A DNA stretch of 64,000 nt from Hyphomicrobium_A sp963724945 (GTDB taxonomy: Bacteria > Pseudomonadota > Alphaproteobacteria > Rhizobiales > Hyphomicrobiaceae). The DNA is taken from NCBI GenBank assembly GCA_963724945.1, contig CAVRWL010000003.1:1674001-1738000 (forward strand), in the 5' to 3' direction. The translations under genes and the position numbers were made by a program. The notes below the pieces were generated by a model. That model saw only the letters and a program-made list of their open reading frames with translations, did not search any database and was not told the origin of the DNA. Below are positions 55,336 to 63,934 of the stretch, piece after piece (position 1 is the first letter of the stretch; each line of letters starts with the position of its first letter).

Positions 55336-55820
55336 CTAGCGCCGGCTCATTTGCAGGTGCACGCCGCTGACTGCGCCGCCCGCGTCAACCGTGATGGAGA
55401 TCGACTGGCTCGAGGTCGTGAACGCGACCGTCATGTCGCCGGAGACCCCGCCGTGAAAGTGCAGCCGCAGGCTGCCGGGCTTCATGACGCCGGAGGCATC
55501 GCCAGAAGCATTGAATGTGCGCTCCTCCCAGCTGCCCGTCACCTTGCTGCCGTCATAGTCCAGATGGCTGCGCAGCTCGAACTTGCTCGTCTCGCCGGCG
55601 CAGCGCAGCGCGACGCCCAAATTGCGGCCGCCGCCGGAGCTCGTGTAGTATGCGGTGCAGCCGAGCTTCTCGCTCTTGCCGCCTTCGAGCGTCAGGCTGC
55701 CCCCCCGCCCCAGCTTCCTTTGACGGTGTCGAACGGGCTCGGAGCGGACGCCGCTGAGCCGGCCAGCAAGAACGCGCTCAATGTGAGCGAGACGGCAACG
55801 CCTTTGCGGTTTGCAAGCAT
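55336..55820 (-). pseudogene. small secreted protein with a poly-G frameshift tract
   Basis: ATG 55820 has AGGAG 7 nt upstream and starts a signal peptide (SLTLSAFLLAGSAASAPSP), then FDTVKGSWGGG. At a run of seven G (55700-55706 on plus as C) the frame is lost and a stop follows; the other frame continues SLTLEGGKSEKLGCTAYYTS, GVALRCAGETSKFELRSH and so on to the stop at 55336. With eight (or five) G the whole 161-residue protein reads through. The mature part is beta-rich with one Cys pair. Length of the tract could be a phase switch or a sequencing error. Palindrome copy 5 lies 131 bp upstream. Confidence 0.7.
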
Positions 55821-55950
55821 GAAAGTCTCCTGCGGTTCAGCGGAGCAATTTGGGTGAACACGCATGCCCCCGGGGTCGGCGGCAGATCACGCGGTAGAGG
55901 CTTGGATCCGGCCGACACGCTCAAACAGACGCCGAACGGCGAGAGCCCGG

Positions 55951-55968
55951 CTGTTCCCTAGGGAACAG
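55951..55968. repeat. 18-bp palindrome, copy 5 (perfect)
   Basis: CTGTTCCCTAGGGAACAG, fully symmetrical. It lies between the divergent secreted-protein gene (131 bp to its start) and the first YceI gene (80 bp to its TTG). Confidence 0.75.
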
Positions 55969-56047
55969 CGGCCCGGGCCGATTCCATCAAGATAAACGGT
56001 TCGCTGCCTCATCGCTGCAGGGCAGCGGCCGGCGACAGGGGGATAAC

Positions 56048-56680
56048 TTGACAATTCGCTGCACGAGAGTTGTTCGCCTCGCCGCGCTCCTCACCCTCGC
56101 TGCGGCCCCGGCCGGCCTGGCGCAGTCGCCGCCGATCGCCGATCTCGCGCGGGTCGAGGGCGGACATTTCGCGCTCGACAAGAGCCACGCGCGCATCGTC
56201 TTCTCGACGACGCATTTCGGTTTCTCGACCTACTATGGCTTTTTCGACGACTTCGACGCCACGCTCGACTTCGATCCGGCGGCGCCGGCGAAAAGCACGC
56301 TTCTCGTGGCGATCAACCTCAAGGGCATCGTGACGGCAAATGAGAAGCTCGAGACGAACCTCAAGTCGGACGGCTTCTTCGACGTTGCGCGCTTCCCCAC
56401 GGCGACATTTAGGGCGACGCGCATCGAGCTGACGGGGACGGGAAGCGGCAAGCTGACCGGGGATTTGTCGCTGCACGGTGTGAAACGCCCGGTGTCGCTC
56501 GACGTCACGTTCAATGGCGGCGGCGTCAATCCGCTGACGAAAGCCTACGTCTTGGGCTTCGACGCGAAGGGCAGGCTCAAGCGTTCCGACTTCGGCATCA
56601 AGAATTTCGTGCCCTTCGTCGGCGACGAGGTCACGCTTCGCATCAGCTGCGAGTTCGACCGCGCACAGAGGTCGCCGTGA
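56048..56680 (+). CDS. YceI-family periplasmic lipid-binding protein 1
   Basis: 210 residues: signal peptide (to GLAQSP) and a YceI lipocalin-like barrel that binds isoprenoid chains such as ubiquinone-type molecules. Family features: HFALDKSHARIVFSTTHFGFSTYYG, KLETNLKSDGFFDV, FPTATFRATRIELTG and SDFGIKNFVPFVGDEV. Begins at TTG 56048 (AGGGGGA upstream); a later ATG is not available. Overlaps the second YceI gene by 4 nt. Confidence 0.92.
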   Translation: MTIRCTRVVRLAALLTLAAAPAGLAQSPPIADLARVEGGHFALDKSHARIVFSTTHFGFSTYYGFFDDFDATLDFDPAAPAKSTLLVAINLKGIVTANEKLETNLKSDGFFDVARFPTATFRATRIELTGTGSGKLTGDLSLHGVKRPVSLDVTFNGGGVNPLTKAYVLGFDAKGRLKRSDFGIKNFVPFVGDEVTLRISCEFDRAQRSP

Positions 56681-57258
56681 GGCCTGCAATGCCCGGCCCG
56701 CGGATTTTGATCCTCAGCTTTGCCATCGCAACTCTGGCGCTCTGCGGCCCTGCTGCGGCAGCCGAGTGGCAGGTCATCGCGGCCAAGAGCCGACTCGGCT
56801 TCGAAGGGACAGCGGCGGGGGTATCGTTTAAAGGGAGCTTCAAGCGTTGGCAGGCCCAGATCAGCTTTGACCCCTCCGATGCAGCGGGAGGCCGGGCCGT
56901 CGTCACCGTCGACATGACGAGCGCGGAAACGGGCGATCCGCAGAAGGACGAGGCGTTGCCGAGAAGCGAGTGGTTCGACATAAAGGCATTCCCGACGGCG
57001 ACGTTCGAAGTACGCTCTTTTCGCGCCAAAGACGCCACATCCTATGAGGCGGTCGCAACACTGCGCATCCGCGATGTGAGAAAGGACGTGGTGGTGCCGA
57101 TGACGATCGAGGTCGCCGGCGACACTCTGCACGCGAGCGGCCATCTCGATCTTGTGCGCACCGACTACGGCGTCGGGCAAGGATCGTGGAGAAGCGGCCA
57201 GTGGGTCGGCTTGCAAGTTACTGCCACGTTCGACGTCACCGCCGCGCGTATGCGGTGA
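56677..57258 (+). CDS. YceI-family periplasmic protein 2
   Basis: 193-residue paralogue of the preceding protein, GTG start overlapping its TGA (GTGA). Signal peptide to AAAAEW, then a barrel with SRLGFEGTAAGVSFKGSF, EWFDIKAFPTATFEV and RTDYGVGQGSW. Divergent from copy 1 (well under half identity by eye), so this is an old duplication, probably with different lipid ligands. Cytochrome b561 genes that often accompany YceI are not adjacent. Confidence 0.92.
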   Translation: MRPAMPGPRILILSFAIATLALCGPAAAAEWQVIAAKSRLGFEGTAAGVSFKGSFKRWQAQISFDPSDAAGGRAVVTVDMTSAETGDPQKDEALPRSEWFDIKAFPTATFEVRSFRAKDATSYEAVATLRIRDVRKDVVVPMTIEVAGDTLHASGHLDLVRTDYGVGQGSWRSGQWVGLQVTATFDVTAARMR

Positions 57259-57397
57259 GCCTGCGCGCCGGGCTTGAGGCGCATCAATGTCAGGGGCGCG
57301 CTGGCGGGCAAGATGCACTCCTCTGGAGCGGCGACTTGGCCATTGGCTTTGGCCACCGCCGTCTTGCGGGTCTCCATGCGCGCAAAGGGGGTCGACC

Positions 57398-57874
57398 ATG
57401 ATCTTTTCCAAGCCTTTCTGGGAGGTGCTGGTGCGTCCCGTGGTGTTGCCGTTCTTCGTGCTCGCGCTAATCGACGGGGCGATGACGGTCTACGGTACGT
57501 CGAAAGTCTTGGGCGGGCCGCCGGCGCTCTCGCTCGTGGCGGGGCTCATCGTCGGGCTCGGCGTGCTGATCACGCTGCTGTGCACCTTCGACATCTGGGG
57601 GACGTGGCATCCGGTGCTGCGCGAATCCACGTTCATGACCTTGCTCTTGCGCGGGCTGTGGGCCGTGGCCTTCCTCTATGACTGGGGCACGTCGGGCTGG
57701 GGTCTCTACGAGCTGATGGGCGGCGTGAGCGCCGTGGCGGCATCCTCGCCCGAAGCGCTGGCGCGGTTTGGCGTCATCTCGGCGGCAGCTCTCGTCGTCT
57801 GCGGCTCGACGCTCGTCGTCTCGTTCATGACCTACAACGAGCGACGCGAGAACGCCGGCGGGGCCGCGGCCTAG
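57398..57874 (+). CDS. four-TM membrane protein of unknown family
   Basis: 158 residues with AAGGGGG before ATG 57398. Hydrophobic segments about 13-30, 44-64, 84-100 and 125-145 separated by short loops (LLCTFDIWGTWHPVLRES). Possibly a regulator or transporter subunit; no known family noticed. 139 bp after the YceI pair. Confidence 0.75.
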   Translation: MIFSKPFWEVLVRPVVLPFFVLALIDGAMTVYGTSKVLGGPPALSLVAGLIVGLGVLITLLCTFDIWGTWHPVLRESTFMTLLLRGLWAVAFLYDWGTSGWGLYELMGGVSAVAASSPEALARFGVISAAALVVCGSTLVVSFMTYNERRENAGGAAA

Positions 57875-57889
57875 GCTTCGTTCCCGGGC

Positions 57890-58603
57890 TCAGGCACGGG
57901 CGGGCGCCGTAGCCTTTGCGGCTGCAGCCGCGATCACGACGAGGCCGGCGATGGGGATCGCGAGGCACCAGAATGAGGCGAAGAGATAGCCGTAGGCCCC
58001 GAAGACGACGCCGGCGCAGAAGGCGAGGATGACGGGCGCGGTACGATCGAAACGGTCGCGCGCCTCCGCGCGGCCCGGCCAGCGGCGATACATGTCGACA
58101 AGGTCGACGGAGAGCTGCGTCAGGTTGATCGTCATCACCGTGGTCGGCGGATGCGTGGGAAAAATGAGGCGGCAGGTGGCATTCTGGATGGCCATCGCCG
58201 CGACGCCAAGCTGGGCGGCGAGGATCGAGCCGGCGGCGGCCGGGTTGGTGATGGGGGAGGCCGCGGCGCCGACCAGCATGCAGCCCGTGAGCATTGCGAT
58301 CTGGAACACGAGGCAGGCGCGGAATCCCGAGCGCCCTCTCTCCTCGCAATAAAGAACAAGGAGGCGCGTCAGCACCGCGATGAGGATGAACATCGGCAGC
58401 GCGATCAGCTCGGCGATGAGCCGCAGGGAATGCTGGACGATCTCCTGACCGATCACCACGAAGTTGCCGGTGAAGTGCGAGGTGAAAAGGCCGAACAGGG
58501 CGACGAAGCCGACGACGTCGACGATGCCGGCGATGAAGGACATGGCGGTCGTGAGGATGAGCGCGCGGCTGAGCGGCGTTTGCGGCACCTCGACTTGAGC
58601 CAT
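57890..58603 (-). CDS. DUF1275 (YoaK-like) membrane protein
   Basis: 237 residues, six TM. Family signature: FIAGIVDVVGFVALFGLFTSHFTGNFV after TM1 and QNATCRLIFPTHPPTTVMTINLTQLS in the middle. No known substrate in any bacterium. Start at ATG 58603 (GAAGGGG upstream) because the longer frame starts in a Pro/Arg-rich stretch. Divergent from the K+ channel gene. Confidence 0.9.
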   Translation of the reverse strand: MAQVEVPQTPLSRALILTTAMSFIAGIVDVVGFVALFGLFTSHFTGNFVVIGQEIVQHSLRLIAELIALPMFILIAVLTRLLVLYCEERGRSGFRACLVFQIAMLTGCMLVGAAASPITNPAAAGSILAAQLGVAAMAIQNATCRLIFPTHPPTTVMTINLTQLSVDLVDMYRRWPGRAEARDRFDRTAPVILAFCAGVVFGAYGYLFASFWCLAIPIAGLVVIAAAAAKATAPARA

Positions 58604-58879
58604 CCGGTCCCACCCCTTCGCACGAGGATGCCTGGCCTGAGCGATTCGCGGCCGCCCGGCTGCCGCTGGGTATAGCCCGAGGGGCGCCCCGCGCAAGCCG
58701 CCTGCGGGCGCAGCGCACCGCTCACCGAGGAGGATTTCCCCAACGAACCGTGCAGGGTGCGCGTGAGACACCCGCGGCACGCACTGGACGGCGGCCGCGC
58801 ATCCTGGCATCTGCCTGCGTGGCGCGCGATTTTCGCGCGCCTGCGGCGGGCGAGCCCGCGAGAGACCCGGAGCGAGCGA

Positions 58880-59845
58880 ATGGGGAGGCCCTCGAGCAGA
58901 TACGCTTCAGTGCTGCACGAGGTGGTGCTGTTCGCGATCGCGCTCGCCCTCGTCGCGCTTGTCGCTATCTCCATCGCCGGCAGCGCGCTTTCGCTCCTGC
59001 TCGTCATCATCGCGTCGGCTGGCGTCGCGACGGCGCTGATCCGCTGGCTGTTCCCGCAGGCGCCCTTCTTCTCGCTCACCTTCGCCAATCTCATCGCGCT
59101 CTATGCCTCGATCTTCGCCTTCTTCATGGAGGAGTTGTTCGGGCGCATCGAGGCGCCGGTGTCCGCCATCGGCTTCACGCTGCCCATTCTGTTCTTTCTG
59201 GTGGGCTGCTGGCTGCGGCGTGAGGACATTCGCGCGGTCGTCGACAATCCGGACTTGCGCGGCGGGATACGACTGACCCGCGCTCTGCTCTGGATGTTGC
59301 CCGTGATTCTAGTCGGCTTGGGCGTCTTGGTGCTGGCCGCATTCGACGCGCCGCTCGTCAACAACAACATGGCATTTCTCGCAGCGATGGCGCTGATCGG
59401 GCTCATCGTGCTCGCGGTCAGCCGCAACGTTGCGATCTTTCTCGTCGATGCCGGGCTCCTGTTCGAGGAGTTCTTCCACCGCATGTCGCTGCTGGCGGTG
59501 CCGGCGTTCGCGTTCCTGACGTTCTATTCCCTGCTCGTCGTCGTGTTTGCCTCGCTCTATTGCATCCTGTCGCAATACTCCTACGAGCCGCATTTCCACG
59601 TGGGCGCTGTGGCGCGGCCCTTGAGCTACTCGGAGGCGATCCACCTCTCGATTGCGACCATCTCAACGGTCGGCTACGGCGACATTGTGCCGGCGAGCAA
59701 CGCCGCCCGGGTGCTCACCTCGATCGAAGTGATCTGCGGCGTGCTGCTCTTGCTGTTCGGCGTGTCGGAGCTTTTGGAGTACACGCGCGAGCACCGCCGT
59801 GAGCACCGCCGCGAGCACGGCGGGCGCGAGCGGGGAAAGGGCTAG
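58880..59845 (+). CDS. voltage-independent potassium channel-like protein
   Basis: 321 residues from ATG 58880 (GGAG 7 nt before). About eight hydrophobic helices; the last two flank the pore loop STVGYGDIVPASN, the K+ selectivity filter (TVGYGD). A cytoplasmic tail after the pore is short and basic (HRREHRREHGGRERGKG), with a repeated REHR unit; no RCK/TrkA domain is present, so it is ungated by nucleotides. The first helices resemble a general ion-transport fold. It ends against the next gene with no gap. Confidence 0.82.
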   Translation: MGRPSSRYASVLHEVVLFAIALALVALVAISIAGSALSLLLVIIASAGVATALIRWLFPQAPFFSLTFANLIALYASIFAFFMEELFGRIEAPVSAIGFTLPILFFLVGCWLRREDIRAVVDNPDLRGGIRLTRALLWMLPVILVGLGVLVLAAFDAPLVNNNMAFLAAMALIGLIVLAVSRNVAIFLVDAGLLFEEFFHRMSLLAVPAFAFLTFYSLLVVVFASLYCILSQYSYEPHFHVGAVARPLSYSEAIHLSIATISTVGYGDIVPASNAARVLTSIEVICGVLLLLFGVSELLEYTREHRREHRREHGGRERGKG

Positions 59846-60773
59846 ATGGGCCAAGAGATGGAGCAAGACAAAAGCGCCTCCTCCCGGCTGCAGCTCATCG
59901 AGACCGCAGGGTTCCCCGATTACGCGTTGCTCGACTCCGGGGCAGGGCGCAAGCTCGAGCGCTTCGGCAAGGTCGTCGTCGACCGTCCCGAGCCGCAGGC
60001 ATTGTGGACCCCACGCGCAAGTAAGCGCACCTGGGATGAGGCGCATGCCGTTTTCTCCGGCGAGGACGAGGAGGAGAAGGGGCGCTGGCGCATCGACGGC
60101 AACGTGCCCGAGAGCTGGCCGGTCAAGGTGCAGGGCGTGACCATGCTGTGCCGGCTGGCGAGCTTCCGCCACATGGGGCTCTTCCCCGAGCAGCTCCCGC
60201 ACTGGCAGTGGATGCTTGAGCAGCTGAAAGAGATCCGCGACGAGCCTCCGCGCGTTCTGAACCTCTTCGCCTATACGGGCGCCGCCTCCCTCATCGCCGC
60301 GGCGGCGGGCGCGCACGTGACGCACGTCGATGCGTCGAAAAAGGCGATCTCCTGGGCCAAGGAGAACCAGGCGGCCTCCAAGCTCGGGCGCCGCGCCGAT
60401 CCGCTGGATGCTCGATGACGCGCTAAAGTTCGCCGCGCGCGAGGTGCGCCGCGGCAAGACCTATCACCTCATCCTGATCGATCCGCCGAAGTTCGGGCGC
60501 GGGCCCGACGGCGAGGTGTGGGAGCTATTCGAGCACCTGCCGGCGCTCTTGAAGGACTGCGCGCGACTGTTGGCGCCTGGGCGCGCTAGCCTCGTGCTCA
60601 CGGTCTACGCGATCCGCGCGTCCTCGCTCGCCTTCGATCAGCTCATGCGCGAGGTGTTGGCCGCGCGTGGCGGCACGTTTGCTTCAGGGGAGCTCGCGAT
60701 TCGCGAGGCGGACGGCGGCCGCCTGCTGCCGGCCTCGCTCTTCACGCGCTGGGTGTCCGATGAGCGAGCGTGA
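59846..60773 (+). pseudogene. RlmI/RlmK-like SAM methyltransferase, frameshifted
   Basis: 23S rRNA m5C-type large methyltransferase without the PUA domain, about 308 residues when joined. Frame one gives LIETAGFPDYALLDSGAGRK, RWRIDGNVPESWPVKV and the SAM motif RVLNLFAYTGAASLIAA to SWAKENQAASKLG; after about 60395 the other frame continues APIRWMLDDALKFA, LILIDPPKFGRGPDGEVW and ALLKDCARLLAPGRASLVLT. One extra base explains the break. Length and motifs on both sides are intact, so a sequencing indel is likely. The substrate is inferred. Overlaps the next gene by 14 nt. Confidence 0.85.
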
Positions 60774-61584
60774 CCGCGAGCCGGCGCCGAAGCCGATCAC
60801 GAGCTTGCAGAACGAGCGCGTCAAGGCGATCCGTGCGCTCGAGATGCGAAAAGTCCGCAAGGAGACGGGCCAGTTCGTCGCCGAGGGGACCTCGATCCTC
60901 GTCGCCGCGCGCGAGCACGGCTTTGCGCCGGAGACGCTGGTTTTCCGCGGGGCGCAGAGCGGAATTGCGCGCGGCCTCGTCGATTGGGCGCTTGATGCGG
61001 GCGCGGAGTGCTTGGAGGTCTCAGACGCGGTGCTGGCAAAGCTCGCCGCCAAGGACAACCCGCAGAGCATGCTCGCGGTGTTCCGCCAGCGCTGGTCCAC
61101 TTTGCCGGAGGCCGGCAAGGTCGGGCGCGCTGACGTCTGGCTGGCGCTCGAGGAGGTGCGCGATCCCGGCAACCTCGGCACGATCATCCGCACCATCGAC
61201 GCGGTCGGCGCCAAGGGTGTCATCCTCATCGGCACCGCGTGCGATCCCTATTCGCGCGAGTGCGTGCGCGCGACCATGGGCTCGATCTTCGCCGTGCCGC
61301 TCGTCAAGACGACGCGCGAGGCATTCCTCGCCTGGCGCCAGGGCTGGCGTGGCGACGTGGTCGGCACGCTTCTGTCGGCACATGAGGATTTCCGCACGGC
61401 GCACTACCGCGCGCCGGCGCTGCTCATCATGGGCAGCGAAGGACCGGGCCTGTCGCAGCCGCTCACCGAGGCGTGCACGCTGGCCGTCAAGATTCCGATG
61501 GCGGGGCAGCTCGACTCGCTCAATCTGGCGGTGGCGACGGCGCTGATGCTGTATCAGATCCGCGGGTCCCACCTGAAGCTCTAA
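60760..61584 (+). CDS. TrmH/SpoU-family RNA 2'-O-methyltransferase
   Basis: 274 residues: N-terminal substrate-binding part (ITSLQNERVKAIRALEMRKVR, GQFVAEGTSIL) and the SPOUT knot with motif 1 ALEEVRDPGNLGTIIRTIDA, motif 2 IMGSEGPGLS and motif 3 IPMAGQLDSLNLAVATALMLYQ. These are the 23S rRNA G2251/tRNA G18-like enzymes; the exact target is unknown. ATG 60760 overlaps the RlmI-like gene by 14 nt. Confidence 0.95.
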   Translation: MSERDREPAPKPITSLQNERVKAIRALEMRKVRKETGQFVAEGTSILVAAREHGFAPETLVFRGAQSGIARGLVDWALDAGAECLEVSDAVLAKLAAKDNPQSMLAVFRQRWSTLPEAGKVGRADVWLALEEVRDPGNLGTIIRTIDAVGAKGVILIGTACDPYSRECVRATMGSIFAVPLVKTTREAFLAWRQGWRGDVVGTLLSAHEDFRTAHYRAPALLIMGSEGPGLSQPLTEACTLAVKIPMAGQLDSLNLAVATALMLYQIRGSHLKL

Positions 61585-61587
61585 CCC

Positions 61588-62520
61588 ATGCGCATTGAGT
61601 ACCACCGCACCCTGATCGCCGACGCCGTGCGCAACGCCGCGTTCGAACGCGCGCTTGCCGCCGTGATCAAGCCCGGCGTCACGAGCCTCGCCGACATCGG
61701 CGCCGGCACCGGGCTCATCGCGCTGATGGCGGCGAGGCTCGGCGCGCGTGAGGTCTTTCTCTATGAGGCGGCCGAGGTCGCGGGCGTCGCTGCCAAGATC
61801 CTCAAGGCGAACCGCGCGCGCAACTGCCACCTTTTCCCTTGCCATTCGACCGAGATGCAGGATCCGCCGAAGGTCGACGTCGTTGTCTCCGAGACGCTCG
61901 GCAACTATCCCTTCGAGGAGCACATCATCGAGACCTTGAACGACGCGCGCGCCCGCTTCCTCAAGCCGAAGGGCACGATTATCCCGCGCTCGCTCGAGCA
62001 ACTCGTTGCCCCGGTCGTATCAGACCGCATCGATTGCGAGCTTTCCGCCTGGGACGCGACGGGCTTCGATCTCTCTGTTGCCAAGACGATGAGCCTCAAC
62101 AACATCTACGTGCGCGCGCTGGCACAGAAGGAGCTGCTTGAGGGCGGCGCGAGCGCGCGCATCTGGGACGAGATCGACTTTACCAGGGAGAACCGCACAA
62201 GCCGCAAGGGCGAGGCGGCCTGGCGGCTCGAGGCGCCGGCGACAATCTTTGGCTTTGCGACGTGGTGGCGCGCGGAGCTCGTGCCCGGCGTCCTGCTGAC
62301 GACGGGACCGGGCGATCCGGCGACGCACTGGGAGCAGCTCTATTTTCCGTTGCTGGCGCCGTTGCACGCGAAGTCCGGTGAGACGATCGCCGTTGCGCTA
62401 CGCTCGCGCACCTCGATCGACGCCGGCACGCACGTCGCTTGGACGGCAAGACACCTCGACGCAAAAGGCCACGAGCGCGCGCGTCAGGCCTTGAACCTCG
62501 ACAAGGGCTTCCTGCCCTGA
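61588..62520 (+). CDS. PRMT-like class I SAM methyltransferase
   Basis: 310 residues. SAM domain ADIGAGTGLIALMAARLGA, then VSETLGNYPFEEHIIETLNDA, which resembles the double-E loop region of protein arginine methyltransferases, and a beta-barrel-like C-terminal half. Starts with MRIEYHRTLIADAVRNAAFE, similar to the YF/EYH N-helix of PRMTs (HxxMLxD). True arginine methylation in bacteria is rare; it might act on a protein or small amine. Only 3 bp after the TrmH gene, in one transcript. Confidence 0.75.
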   Translation: MRIEYHRTLIADAVRNAAFERALAAVIKPGVTSLADIGAGTGLIALMAARLGAREVFLYEAAEVAGVAAKILKANRARNCHLFPCHSTEMQDPPKVDVVVSETLGNYPFEEHIIETLNDARARFLKPKGTIIPRSLEQLVAPVVSDRIDCELSAWDATGFDLSVAKTMSLNNIYVRALAQKELLEGGASARIWDEIDFTRENRTSRKGEAAWRLEAPATIFGFATWWRAELVPGVLLTTGPGDPATHWEQLYFPLLAPLHAKSGETIAVALRSRTSIDAGTHVAWTARHLDAKGHERARQALNLDKGFLP

Positions 62521-62529
62521 GCCGCTGCG

Positions 62530-62976
62530 TCAGGGCTGCAGCATCAGAGCGGTGGTGGCGATGATCGAGCCGCCGATAAGCAGCGTCGCAGCCCAGGCTG
62601 CGGCGTTGCGCAGGCGCGCGTGGTTGCGCTCACGCTGCGCCTTGTCGAGCCATTCCGCCGAGCTGGGCGGCATGAGCCAGCCTTCCTCCGCCTCCTCGAC
62701 GCGGCGCTCGATCACCGCCAGCTCGCTTTCGACGGGCGCCGCCGACGCGAGCGGGGCGGCTTCGCCCTCGACCGGTGAGCTTGGGGTCTCCTCCGCCGGC
62801 GCCTCGGGTTGGGCCAAGAATTCCGCCACGGCTTCGGGCGCATCGCTGTAGGCAGCCTCGACGTTGGCGAGACGGCGCATCAGCGGGCGGTTCTGCATGG
62901 CTCGGGCAATGTTCTCGACGAGGTCCTGCTCCGCCTCGGCGGCGAGATCCTCTTTCACAATCACTCGTGCATCCAT
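62530..62976 (-). CDS. membrane-anchored acidic protein, unknown
   Basis: 148 residues from ATG 62976 (the frame is open to 63195, but GGAA near the ATG and composition favour this). Acidic N-terminal helical part (DLAAEAEQDLVENIARAM), a Pro/Ala/Glu spacer, and a C-terminal TM helix (AAAWAATLLIGGSIIATTALML), i.e. tail-anchored. No family recognised. Converges with the PRMT-like gene, 9 bp from it. Confidence 0.6.
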   Translation of the reverse strand: MDARVIVKEDLAAEAEQDLVENIARAMQNRPLMRRLANVEAAYSDAPEAVAEFLAQPEAPAEETPSSPVEGEAAPLASAAPVESELAVIERRVEEAEEGWLMPPSSAEWLDKAQRERNHARLRNAAAWAATLLIGGSIIATTALMLQP

Positions 62977-63352
62977 CGCGTCGAAATTCCATGAAGTTGC
63001 TGGTTCTGATGGAAAAACGCCACTCATCGAAGGCTTGCCCAAGGCGCCCATCAAAGAGCGGCGGCGCTTGGCGGGACGCAATGGGTACTGGCGCTGGCGT
63101 GCCGGTCCGTCGCAGGCAGGGGCACGGGATCTGGACGACGTGGGCGACGCGACGGACACATCGCTGGGGTCGGCGGCTGGAGTACGCATACACACCTCTC
63201 AGGGGTGCCTTGCCGCGCGCTCCCGATGTCATCCGGACACCAAACAGGCTGGCGGCTTCAGCGCCCGGACTTTAAAAGAGCCTACAGTGATGGCCGCAGC
63301 GTGGCAACGAGGTCCGCGCCTGCGCGGCGTCTTGGGATGGGGAGATCGCGCG
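62977..63352. other. 376-bp spacer upstream of nnrU-like gene
   Basis: Between divergent genes; contains the extended upstream frames of both but no independent gene. The AT-rich piece TTTAAAAGAGCC (63271-63282) may be a promoter part for the plus gene. Nothing else seen. Confidence 0.3.
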
Positions 63353-63934
63353 ATGCTGGTGCTGGTGCTCGGATTGGCAGTGTTTTTCGCAATCCACTTG
63401 GTTCCCGCCAACGTGGAGTTGCGCAACGGTCTCATCAACCAATTCGGCGAGGTGGGGTACAAGGCCATCTTCGGGATTCTGTCGTTGATCGGTCTGACGC
63501 TGATCGTGCTCGGCTTCGCCAAGCTGCAATTGCACCCGGGCAAGGACCCGCAACTGTGGGTGCCCCCGCTGTGGGCCCGCCACGTGGCGATCGCGCTGAT
63601 GCTGCCGGCGATGATCGCGCTCGTTGCCGCCTACGTACCCTCGCACATTCACTCGGCGCTGAAGCATCCGATGCTGGTCGCCATCAAGCTGTGGGCGCTC
63701 GCGCATTTGCTCGCCAACGGCGATCTCGCTGCGCTCGTGCTGTTCGGCAGCTTCCTCGCGTTCGCCGTCTACGACCGCATCTCGGTTAAGCGGCGCGGTG
63801 CGCTCGGACCGCTTGGGAGCAAGACCGGGCCCTGGCTCAACGACGCCATCGTGGTCGTGCTCGCAACCGCGCTCTATGCCGCCATCCTCTTGTGGCTGCA
63901 CAAGTACTTCATCGGCGTGTCGCCGCTGACATGA
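63353..63934 (+). CDS. NnrU-family membrane protein
   Basis: 193 residues, six TM. NnrU-like features: FAIHLVPANVELRNGLINQF, GYKAIFGILSLIGLTLIVLGFA, PLWARHVAIALMLPAMIALVAA, and SALKHPMLVAIKLWALAHLLANGD (His residues conserved). In denitrifiers the family is linked to nitrite/nitric oxide metabolism, but it also occurs without denitrification genes. ATG 63353 with GGGGAGA is chosen; ATG 63290 is in frame 21 codons earlier. Confidence 0.88.
   Translation: MLVLVLGLAVFFAIHLVPANVELRNGLINQFGEVGYKAIFGILSLIGLTLIVLGFAKLQLHPGKDPQLWVPPLWARHVAIALMLPAMIALVAAYVPSHIHSALKHPMLVAIKLWALAHLLANGDLAALVLFGSFLAFAVYDRISVKRRGALGPLGSKTGPWLNDAIVVVLATALYAAILLWLHKYFIGVSPLT

Noticed and set aside
62775..63275. 166-codon plus-strand frame overlapping the acidic anchored protein
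   Set aside because: Overlaps a better supported minus-strand gene; Arg/Pro-rich shadow.
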